Below are positions 1 through 6,061 of a DNA stretch of 8,891 bases, piece by piece. The stretch is from Desulfovibrionales bacterium (GTDB lineage Bacteria; Desulfobacterota; Desulfovibrionia; Desulfovibrionales; Desulfomicrobiaceae). The stretch spans positions 1 to 8,891 of the forward strand of contig JAAYGZ010000343.1 in NCBI GenBank assembly GCA_012727515.1, written 5' to 3'. Under the pieces are notes generated by a model that searched no databases, was not told the origin of the DNA, and saw only the letters and a list, made by a program, of their open reading frames with translations. Numbering within the stretch: the first letter of the stretch is position 1; every line of letters begins with the position of its first letter. A program made the position numbers and the translations under genes.

Positions 1-19
1 CCATATATACTGTTGTCAT
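1..19 (-). CDS. brnA: Start of putative BrnA antitoxin (only the first codons visible)
   Basis: An ATG at 17-19 (minus strand) opens a frame reading MTTVYM before the window edge. It lies inside the 3' end of the BrnT reading frame, in a different frame. Purine-rich ribosome-binding sequences precede it: AGGAG at 22-26 and GGGAGG at 29-34. BrnA is the DNA-binding antitoxin normally encoded directly downstream of brnT, often with overlap; it neutralises BrnT and represses the shared promoter. The call rests on gene order and the ribosome-binding site, because six codons are too few for homology. Confidence 0.45.
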
Positions 20-275
20 AGCTCCTGACCTCCCTTTGGTTTGCTTTATGAGCTGAAATAATTCGAATGGTTCCATTACGGAGTGTAAAAACCACGACAT
101 ATATGCGCCCGTTGATATCACCAAAGAGCCTATAACGATCTTCTCCGTAATCTCGTCGGTCATCAGGCCTGATACTACGTTTGGGGTCAAAGAACGCCTT
201 GGCAGCGTACGCAAAATCAAAACCGCGCTGTTCAAAGCATGCCAGACTTTTGGCTTCATCCCATTCAAATTTCAT
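1..275 (-). CDS. brnT: BrnT family type II toxin (RelE-like ribonuclease), 3' end beyond the window
   Basis: The frame from ATG at 273-275 gives 91 visible residues and leaves the window without a stop. Family hallmarks are the opening MKFEWDEAK, the FFDP block at residues 28-31, the acidic-arginine stretch DRRDYGEDRYRLFG (39-52), the strand YVVVFT (59-64) and the closing motif RIISAHKANQREVRSYD (71-87). BrnT toxins are about 90-100 residues, have a RelE-like fold and cleave RNA to stop translation; BrnA binds and inhibits them. Two positions differ from the usual family pattern as I recall it: QRG (16-18) where KHG is common, and SAHKA (74-78) where SARKA is common. The gene lies 51 bp downstream of the cysteine synthase fusion on the same strand but has its own promoter candidate. 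The antitoxin start overlaps its 3' end. I am confident of the family; toxicity of this copy is unproven. Confidence 0.85.
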   Translation of the reverse strand, partial: MKFEWDEAKSLACFEQRGFDFAYAAKAFFDPKRSIRPDDRRDYGEDRYRLFGDINGRIYVVVFTLRNGTIRIISAHKANQREVRSYDNSIY

Positions 276-281
276 ACGCTA

Positions 282-310
282 CATATAGTTCTTTGGCCTA
301 CTCATGACAA
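282..310 (-). promoter_or_regulatory. Candidate sigma-70 promoter of the brnTA module
   Basis: On the minus strand TTGTCA (305-310) is separated by exactly 17 bp from TATATG (282-287), a good match to -35 and -10 hexamers. The expected transcription start falls at or next to the brnT ATG (275), which would make the toxin message leaderless or nearly so. No clear Shine-Dalgarno sequence precedes that ATG, which fits. BrnTA modules are known to be autoregulated by BrnA at such promoters. This is inference from sequence only. Confidence 0.45.
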
Positions 311-326
311 CCATGCATACGATTTT

Positions 327-2630
327 TTATCCCAGCCTGATCAAACGCACACCGTGGGGATGATCTTCCAGCCCAAACCCCATCTCACCTATCTGAGCGC
401 GAACAGCATCAGCCTCTACAAAATTGCGTGCGTGCCTGGCTGCTTCCCGCTGCGCCACCAGCTCTTGAATCTGTGCTGGCCATTGATCCTCTGCCAGGGG
501 CAGGCGCTCATGAACAAGAAAACCCAGCACCCGGTCGCAGGCCAAAAGCAGAGAGCCAATGGCCTGGCCTTCTGCTGCACTGAGTTTTCCAGCCCGACCA
601 TTGACCATTTTTGCAAAGGCAAACAATTGGGGCCAGAAATGAGCCAGATCCAGATTGTCATCCAGAGTTTTGTTCAATGCGGTTTTGAGTTCATACAAAG
701 CCTGTTCAAGTCCGGGGTCCATGTTTGTGCCCGGACCAGTGCGCAAGGATGAAACATAGGCATCCTGCAAGCGGCGCTGATTGCGCATCCACATACGCAC
801 GCTTTCCTCTGTGTAGGTCAGGCTTGTGCCATAGGCCACTGAAAGCATCCATAATCGCACGGCAGCGCCATTGCCACTGAGGTGGAGTACCTGGTCCAGA
901 GACGGCAGGGCTTCTCCTGGGATGTGTGGCGCAATGGGCTGGGCAATCATCCAGGCGCACGGCTCAACTCCAGCGCCTGCGCTCCACAATGAACAAAAAT
1001 TATCCACATGCGGAAAGCGGTGCACGTCCCCGGCCAGCATCACAGCAACAGTCCCCAGAGCATCCAGGGCTGCTGCTGCAAGTTGTAAAAACCAGCTCGG
1101 ACGCACCTTGCCCCATTCTGTTTCCAGCACATCACCAAGTTTGAGATCCTGCAGAGAGGCACGTTTAAGCAAGGTGAAATCCGCTGGATTTTCCTTCACA
1201 TACTCGCTTAGATCAACCGTGTGCCCAAGCTGGGTAGGCGCATGTATGCCAGACACACAGCCATAGGATTTGTCGCGGGTCACATCAAAATAGACAGAGC
1301 GCAGTTTTTCATAGGCCTGGCCTTTGCCAAGTAGTTTGCGTGTCATGCCCAATGCCCGGTCCATGCTTGCGCTGGCCAGGGGAAAAACAATGGACTCGCC
1401 TATGCCCAGGCTGACTGCGTGCGCAGCCATAGTGCTTTGAGCCTGCGCAACATACTGGCTCTGCAACAAACCCATGTCCCGCGCCGCAGCCAGAGCGCGG
1501 TCATCCATGTCAGCCAGGCCCACGGCACAGCGCACAGCTTGTCCGCGTTCGTGCAGGGCCTTGGCCAGAACATCCAGCCACACAATGCGCCGCCACGCAT
1601 CCAGTTCACCCACAGCGTCCAGACTTGGCCCTGGGGTAAAAAGCCCATGTGCTCCTGTTTCTTTACTCACCACTTCCAACTGCCCAGAAGCCACATTATG
1701 CACGGCCAGCCCATACCTGGTCGGCGGGGCAAACAAGGTGGTGGACAGGTAGCGCTCGCCCGTGTCCGGACAAATAAAGACAATCAGCCCGTCCTGGTCT
1801 GCCTGGGCCAGTTCCTCGGCGATCTGCATGGCTCCAGCCAGTGCTGCCCCTGCGCTCATGCCAGATAAAATTCCTTCTTCACGGGCCAGACGGCGGGCAC
1901 AGGCAAAGGCGGCCTCATCTTCCACGCGCACAATGCGATGCACAGCCCGCTTATCATAAATGCCAGGGGGATAGGATTCCTGCATGTTTTTCAGGCCCTG
2001 AATTTTATGCCCGGCATAGGGTTCCACTGCCACAACCTGCACGTTGGGCGCTGATTCACGCATCCGGCGGGCAATTCCCATGGCCGTGCCAGTTGTGCCC
2101 AGGCAGGCCACCACATGCGTGACCAGACCGTTTGTCTGGGTGATAATTTCCTGGCCTGTGCCCTGGTAATGGGCCTCGATACTGGCTGGATTATTGTACT
2201 GATCCATGAGCACATACGTTTCTGGTTCTTCACGTGCCAGGCGATAGGCTTCTTCAATGGCTCCGTCTGTGCCCAGGCGCCCAGGTGTCAGGCGCAGTTC
2301 TGCCCCAAAAGCCCGCATGATGCGCTTGCGCTCTTCAGATGCTGAATCTGGCATAAGCACCAGCATTTTATAGCCTTTGACAGCACAAACCATGGCCAGG
2401 CCAACGCCAGTATTGCCGCTGGTCGCTTCAATAACAATTTTTCCGGGCGTCAGTTCGCCGCGTACTTCAGCAGCTTCAATCATGGCCAGGGCCACGCGGT
2501 CTTTAATGGACCCACCCACATTCATGGCCTCCAGCTTGGCCACAATCTGAATGCGGGGATGAGGAAAAACATGCCGCAAGCGCACCAAAGGCGAAGCCCC
2601 AATCAAAGACAGAACTGAAGAATGAATCAT
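327..2630 (-). CDS. cysK: Cysteine synthase fused to a degenerate cysteinyl-tRNA synthetase-like domain
   Basis: The 767-residue product has two parts. Residues 1-302 are a PLP-dependent O-acetylserine sulfhydrylase of the CysK/CysM/CBS fold. They have the Schiff-base lysine K43 in GGSIKDR, the substrate loop TSGNTG (70-75), the phosphate-binding GTTGT (178-182), SGMSAGAA (256-263) and PDTGERYLST (288-297). This domain should make cysteine from O-acetylserine and sulfide in the cytosol. Residues about 305-767 follow the whole length of cysteinyl-tRNA synthetase: GPSLD (334-338), LADMDD (372-377), YFDV...YGCVSG (447-461), FPHVDN (539-544), the DALR-like region near 590-680, and a well kept C-terminus, QREAARHARNFVEAD (727-741) to GLEDHPHG (753-760). 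The catalytic motifs are gone. HIGH is ELDA (342-345), no KMSKS is present, and three of four zinc ligands are lost (Cys to P333; HIEC to FLQL 514-517; the last Glu to F545, with H541 kept). It is therefore unlikely to charge tRNA. The start is ATG at 2628-2630 with GGGAAG just upstream. The first domain is certain; the role of the second is unknown. Confidence 0.93.
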   Translation of the reverse strand: MIHSSVLSLIGASPLVRLRHVFPHPRIQIVAKLEAMNVGGSIKDRVALAMIEAAEVRGELTPGKIVIEATSGNTGVGLAMVCAVKGYKMLVLMPDSASEERKRIMRAFGAELRLTPGRLGTDGAIEEAYRLAREEPETYVLMDQYNNPASIEAHYQGTGQEIITQTNGLVTHVVACLGTTGTAMGIARRMRESAPNVQVVAVEPYAGHKIQGLKNMQESYPPGIYDKRAVHRIVRVEDEAAFACARRLAREEGILSGMSAGAALAGAMQIAEELAQADQDGLIVFICPDTGERYLSTTLFAPPTRYGLAVHNVASGQLEVVSKETGAHGLFTPGPSLDAVGELDAWRRIVWLDVLAKALHERGQAVRCAVGLADMDDRALAAARDMGLLQSQYVAQAQSTMAAHAVSLGIGESIVFPLASASMDRALGMTRKLLGKGQAYEKLRSVYFDVTRDKSYGCVSGIHAPTQLGHTVDLSEYVKENPADFTLLKRASLQDLKLGDVLETEWGKVRPSWFLQLAAAALDALGTVAVMLAGDVHRFPHVDNFCSLWSAGAGVEPCAWMIAQPIAPHIPGEALPSLDQVLHLSGNGAAVRLWMLSVAYGTSLTYTEESVRMWMRNQRRLQDAYVSSLRTGPGTNMDPGLEQALYELKTALNKTLDDNLDLAHFWPQLFAFAKMVNGRAGKLSAAEGQAIGSLLLACDRVLGFLVHERLPLAEDQWPAQIQELVAQREAARHARNFVEADAVRAQIGEMGFGLEDHPHGVRLIRLG

Positions 2631-2641
2631 GCACTTCCCGC

Positions 2642-2798
2642 CAGGCAGTATGAAATGTGGTTATGGAAGGATAAAAGGCGTACAGGCAGGAAAAACAGGG
2701 ACATCAGCCAGGCAGGACAGCCCGAAACAACAGCGTAAAAAAGCCTGTTCGGGCACGCCTGCCTGTATGCATTATCTGCGTGAAGATATTCCTGCCTG
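2642..2798. repeat. Cluster of five CAGGCAG/CTGCCTG motifs in the spacer
   Basis: Within the 173-bp spacer between the DRTGG-protein gene and the cysteine synthase fusion, CAGGCAG occurs at 2642-2648, 2683-2690 and 2709-2716, the last two as CAGGCAGG. Its reverse complement CCTGCCTG occurs at 2758-2765 and 2791-2798. The density and the two orientations suggest a binding site array or pairing RNA segments in the leader of the fusion gene. No known riboswitch class is recognisable. A poor sigma-70-like element (TTCAGG, 18 bp, GATAAT on the minus strand, near 2770-2800) is the only promoter hint. Confidence 0.5.
2709..2765. repeat. Long imperfect palindrome / hairpin in the cysteine synthase leader region
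   Basis: CAGGCAGG (2709-2716) pairs with CCTGCCTG (2758-2765), and GCCCGAA (2720-2726) with TTCGGGC (2748-2754). Between these stems is a symmetric three-base internal loop (2717-2719 against 2755-2757), and a 21-base apical loop contains A6 (T6 on the minus strand). Fifteen base pairs in all make it a strong structure in either transcript. The T-run is in the loop rather than after the stem, so it is not a standard intrinsic terminator. It could still insulate the two minus-strand genes, or regulate the downstream one. Confidence 0.6.
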
Positions 2799-2803
2799 AA
2801 CCA

Positions 2804-3868
2804 TTACGACAAGCCCAAGGCAGTTTTCAGGTACTGAAAATCTATAATTGAACTGACCAGTTGGGAGCCATGCTGAATTTTTATCACATCACGCAATTTG
2901 TGGCGGGATAAAATGGCTTCCATTTTTTTGGCCACGGTAAAGGTATCATCACGCACCACCACAATGGGTACTTCCAGTACTTCGGCCCTGGTCATAATAA
3001 TATCGTTTGGATATAAATTACCGGTCAGAACCAGGCACTGACACTGCCCTTCCAGAGCGACCAACTGCACATCAGATCTGTCTCCACCCACAATAATGGC
3101 CGATTTCCGACTCTTGCGAAAATGGGTCATGAAATTTTCAACCTGCATGGTGCCAATGAGAAAATTTTCCACCACCCGGTCAGACTTGTCCTGGGCTGTG
3201 ATCACTTTGCCACCCAAACGATCTGCCAGATCAGCAACCTTGATCGCACCCATCAGAGGATCACTGGGAATCTTGCCCAGCACCTTGATACCATTACTTT
3301 CCAAAAATGGATGCAACAGCGTATCAAGTTCATCTTTGAAACTGGCCGGGATGTCATTGAGCAGAACGCCCACCAGTTGATCTCCCAGCACTTCTTTCAT
3401 GGCCATCAGATAATCATAGTTCAGTTCCTTGACATAGCGGTCAATAACCAGCCCTTTAATGCCCAGGGTCTTGATAACACTGATGCCATCCACATTGCAG
3501 TACTTGCCCGAATACATGCTGCCAGAGCCGGCAACAATCATGACATCCTTATCTTTACTCAGCTCTGCATAGGCAGACTCAATGCGCGGCATCAGATTTT
3601 CACACCTGCCCGTAAAGGCCTTCATCTTAAAATCCTGATCCACCACAACCGGGGTAACCAATGCCGGATCTCCATGCAGACCCAGAATATCCTGCACAAA
3701 AAAAGCGTCGGCATCACCAAGCACCCCATTTTTTTCCTGGGGCAAGGCACCCACTGGTTTCATGTAGCCAACAGAATAGCCTTCCTTCTGCAGCTTCAGG
3801 CCAAGGCCCATGGCAATCATATTTTTTCCAGAATAACTTGATGTTGCTCCTACATAAATTCCAACCAT
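2804..3868 (-). CDS. P-loop (BioD/CobQ-like) plus DRTGG domain protein, phosphotransacetylase-associated family
   Basis: The 354-residue soluble protein has an N-terminal BioD/CobB-type ATPase fold: P-loop GATSSYSGKN (7-16), YMKPVG (35-40), GDADA (51-55) and VAGSGSMYSGKY (112-123). From about residue 205 it carries a DRTGG domain with the signature GTMQVENF (239-246), GGDRSD (261-266), LTGNLYP (281-287) and VPIVVVRDDTF (300-310). The same pair of domains precedes the catalytic domain in long-form bacterial phosphate acetyltransferases, but no catalytic acetyltransferase domain is present here. DRTGG domains are thought to act as ligand-sensing modules. The P-loop ends in Asn16 where Ser or Thr usually binds magnesium. 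The gene sits 75 bp downstream of the acyl-CoA synthetase gene on the same strand, so a shared transcript and a regulatory or accessory role in acetyl/acyl-CoA metabolism are likely. The start is ATG at 3866-3868. The exact function is unknown. Confidence 0.85.
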   Translation of the reverse strand: MVGIYVGATSSYSGKNMIAMGLGLKLQKEGYSVGYMKPVGALPQEKNGVLGDADAFFVQDILGLHGDPALVTPVVVDQDFKMKAFTGRCENLMPRIESAYAELSKDKDVMIVAGSGSMYSGKYCNVDGISVIKTLGIKGLVIDRYVKELNYDYLMAMKEVLGDQLVGVLLNDIPASFKDELDTLLHPFLESNGIKVLGKIPSDPLMGAIKVADLADRLGGKVITAQDKSDRVVENFLIGTMQVENFMTHFRKSRKSAIIVGGDRSDVQLVALEGQCQCLVLTGNLYPNDIIMTRAEVLEVPIVVVRDDTFTVAKKMEAILSRHKLRDVIKIQHGSQLVSSIIDFQYLKTALGLS

Positions 3869-3870
3869 AT

Positions 3871-3879
3871 CCCCCCCTT
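3871..3879 (-). promoter_or_regulatory. Unusual ribosome-binding site with a run of seven G
   Basis: On the minus strand AAGGGGGGG lies two bases before the ATG of the DRTGG-protein gene. It substitutes for a normal AGGAGG element. A G7 homopolymer is prone to slippage, and a change in its length would alter both anti-SD pairing and spacing. Confidence 0.5.
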
Positions 3880-3924
3880 ATAAAATCAAACCCGTTACTC
3901 AGGTACTTTGTATCATCTGCATGT

Positions 3925-3944
3925 GCGCATAGTGATAAATGCGC
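3925..3944. repeat. Short hairpin at the stop codon of the acyl-CoA synthetase gene
   Basis: GCGCAT (3925-3930) and ATGCGC (3939-3944) form a 6-bp stem with an 8-base loop, starting at the last base of the TAG stop on the minus strand. There is no T-tract after it, so it does not look like an intrinsic terminator. It may be a message-stabilising stem between two cotranscribed genes, or chance. Confidence 0.3.
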
Positions 3945-6049
3945 TACTCCACTGCCTGGGCCAGTGTCATGCGTGCCCCTGCCACCCAGACACCACGGGC
4001 TGTAGCCAAAACCGGATCACATTCCAGCGTGTAGATCTCAGGAAAATCCAGGGTCATCTGCGAGATAGTCAATAAAAGATCTTCCAGGGCACGCAAATCA
4101 AGCGCATCCCGGCCCCGCTCCCGCTTGAGCAGGGCAAAGGCCTTTGTCTCGCGCACCATGTCTGCTGCGTCATCAAGGGACAACGGAGCCAGGCGCAGAG
4201 AAAAATCCTGAAAAATTTCCGCCTGGTATCCAGACAAACCAAAACGAATCAGCGGGCCAAAATGCGGATCACGCTGAACATGGATACGCAGTTCGCATGG
4301 ACGCCCAGGAATCATCTCCTGCACCAGACAGCCAGACACAAAGGCCTCCTGGCGCAAGCACTGTGCCCTGGCTGTAAGCTGTCCAAAGGCACGGCGTACG
4401 GCATCAGGGCTTTCCAGCCCCACTTCCACCCCATCCACGTCTCGCTTGTACTCTATATCTGGCGAGGCAATTTTAAGCACCACAGGTTTTCCCAGACGCT
4501 TGGCAATTTTTACTGCGCTTTTACTGGTTCGCGCAAGCTCTGTGTGGGGAAACTGAATTTCATAGGCCTGGAGCAGAGGCTGCATCTCAAAGCCAAACAG
4601 TTCTGTCTTGCCTGCCCCCAGACATTCTCTGATAAAATGCTCTGCCTTGGTTTTGTCTCGTCTATAGCAGACTTCCACCGGATAGGGCTTCTTTTTCCAC
4701 TGAGCATAGCACAACATAGTGCTTAAGCCCGTAAGGGCCGCCTGTGGATAGGAAAAACATGGCAGACCCTGGGCATGCAGCAGGCGTTTTGCTTCTAATC
4801 CTCCTTCCTGCCCCACCAGGCACACCGCGACCACGTGCTTGCTCCCACGCGGCACAGCTCCAAGGGCGCTGGCAATGGCTGCCACATCCACACCCGTGCC
4901 AGGAGCAATAACAGCCAAGACCATAGAAAGTCTGGGGTCATGCAGCACAGCGCTCAGTACGTCCGCGATTTGCTGTGGCGATGCAGCAGAACCCACATCA
5001 AGAGGATTGCCCAGACGGGCATGAACAGGCAAAATCTGCCGCAAACGCTCCTGGGTGCGCTGTCCAAGCTGCGCCATATGCAACGCTGTTCCTGCCAGGC
5101 CATCAGCAGCCAGAATACCTGCTCCGCCGGAATTGGTGATAATGACTAGTTCCGGGCCACTGGGCAAAGGTTGCATCCCAAAAAGCCGGGCCAGATCAAA
5201 AAGAACAGCCAGGTTATCGACCTGGATGATCCCGGCCTGCTTCAGGGCCACCTGGTAGGCCAGTTCCGAGCCAGTAAGTGCGCCCACATGCCCGGTAATG
5301 GCTTGCTGACCAAATTCGGTCATGCCGCCCTGCAACATAAGCACAGGCTTTTCCCGGGTAATGGTCTGGCTACTTCGCGCAAAACGCCGCCCATTGTTCA
5401 TGCCTTCCAGATAACCAGCAATAACAGATGTTTCTGGATCATCTGCCAGAAAGCGCAACATGGCTGCTTCATCCAGCAAAGCCCTGTTGCCAAGGCTTGC
5501 AAATTTGGAAAAGCCAACATCTTCACGGGCTGCCCAATCCAGCACTGCCTGGCACATGGACGCTGAAGGAGAAAAAAAGGCTATTTTTCCCTGTCGTGGC
5601 AGACGATCAACAAGGGAAGCATTCATGCGCCCTGACCACGAAGCCACGCCAATACAGTTGGGGCCAAGCAGGGTTATGTTGCGCTGGGCAGCGATCTGGA
5701 TAAGCTCCTGCTCCAGATAATAGCCCTGCCCGCCAATATCCCGAAACCCGGCAGAAGTGACAATCACGGCTTTAACGCCACAATCAGCAAGCTGTGCGAC
5801 CACAGCGCTTACATAAACAGGGTCCAGGCAGATAATGGCCAGATCCACTGGAGGAGCGCACGAAAGAGACGCAACACTACCTTCTTCAAGTTGGCCTGAC
5901 GGACAATTGACGGCGATTATCTTCCCCTGATACCCCCAGCCCTCAAGATTGGACATGATATTACGCGCCGGACTATCAAGAACGTCAAAATCTCCCAGGA
6001 TAGCAAGAGCCTGAGGAGCAAATAAAGCATCAAGATACATATCTCTCAT
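3944..6049 (-). CDS. ADP-forming acyl-CoA synthetase-like protein (fused alpha and beta domains), altered beta active site
   Basis: From ATG 6047-6049 the product is 701 residues with the order CoA-binding domain, succinyl-CoA-ligase-like domains, ATP-grasp domain. This is the layout of acetate/acyl-CoA ligase (ADP-forming), which makes ATP from acyl-CoA, ADP and phosphate through phosphohistidine intermediates. Numbered from the upstream in-frame Met at 6094 (subtract 15 for the chosen start), the landmarks are LGPNCIGV (143-150), FASLGN (198-203), YLEG (228-231), GHVGALTGSE (268-277) with the expected phospho-His H269, ITNSGGAGIL (319-328), the ATP-grasp region VVLKIASPDIEYKRD (538-552), DPHFGP (609-614) and LECDPVL (690-696). 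Several conserved positions are changed: SQSG is SPSA (175-178), the beta-domain HKSD is YKRD (Y549 replaces the second phosphoryl-carrier His), GLGG is GLSG (619-622), and DINP is ECDP. The enzyme may be inactive, altered or regulatory. The 6049 start is preferred because AGGA lies six bases before it and the homologous fold begins at LDALFAPQALAILG (21-34). Confidence 0.85.
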   Translation of the reverse strand: MRDMYLDALFAPQALAILGDFDVLDSPARNIMSNLEGWGYQGKIIAVNCPSGQLEEGSVASLSCAPPVDLAIICLDPVYVSAVVAQLADCGVKAVIVTSAGFRDIGGQGYYLEQELIQIAAQRNITLLGPNCIGVASWSGRMNASLVDRLPRQGKIAFFSPSASMCQAVLDWAAREDVGFSKFASLGNRALLDEAAMLRFLADDPETSVIAGYLEGMNNGRRFARSSQTITREKPVLMLQGGMTEFGQQAITGHVGALTGSELAYQVALKQAGIIQVDNLAVLFDLARLFGMQPLPSGPELVIITNSGGAGILAADGLAGTALHMAQLGQRTQERLRQILPVHARLGNPLDVGSAASPQQIADVLSAVLHDPRLSMVLAVIAPGTGVDVAAIASALGAVPRGSKHVVAVCLVGQEGGLEAKRLLHAQGLPCFSYPQAALTGLSTMLCYAQWKKKPYPVEVCYRRDKTKAEHFIRECLGAGKTELFGFEMQPLLQAYEIQFPHTELARTSKSAVKIAKRLGKPVVLKIASPDIEYKRDVDGVEVGLESPDAVRRAFGQLTARAQCLRQEAFVSGCLVQEMIPGRPCELRIHVQRDPHFGPLIRFGLSGYQAEIFQDFSLRLAPLSLDDAADMVRETKAFALLKRERGRDALDLRALEDLLLTISQMTLDFPEIYTLECDPVLATARGVWVAGARMTLAQAVE

Positions 6050-6061
6050 GGAGTATCCTAA
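6050..6061. promoter_or_regulatory. 12-bp divergent spacer carrying both ribosome-binding sites
   Basis: The spacer GGAGTATCCTAA is all that separates the start codons of the acyl-CoA synthetase gene (minus, 6049) and rnc (plus, 6062). On the plus strand GGAG (6050-6053) is eight bases before the rnc ATG. On the minus strand AGGA (6056-6059) is six bases before the synthetase ATG. No promoter fits in this space, so each gene must be transcribed from within the other gene's coding region. Confidence 0.75.

Noticed and set aside
354..1868. Several plus-strand open frames of 70-150 codons opposite the cysteine synthase fusion
   Set aside because: All are antisense shadows of a gene with continuous domain matches; none has a convincing ribosome-binding site or family motif.
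2709..2765. Palindrome as an intrinsic terminator of the DRTGG-protein gene
   Set aside because: On the minus strand the T6 run falls in the apical loop, not after the stem, and sequence after the stem is not T-rich enough.
2631..2803. T-box or known riboswitch in the leader of the cysteine synthase fusion
   Set aside because: I could not find a T-box antiterminator sequence or any conserved riboswitch core; a covariance-model search would settle it.
3122..3841. A 239-codon open frame on the plus strand opposite the DRTGG-protein gene
   Set aside because: It lies wholly antisense to a gene with clear P-loop and DRTGG motifs, and its translation is rich in His, Gln and Asn with no family features, typical of a shadow frame.
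5949..5980. TTGGAC-N17-ACTATC as a possible rnc promoter inside the synthetase gene
   Set aside because: The -10 match is poor and it lies about 85 bases upstream of rnc; I could not support it over chance.
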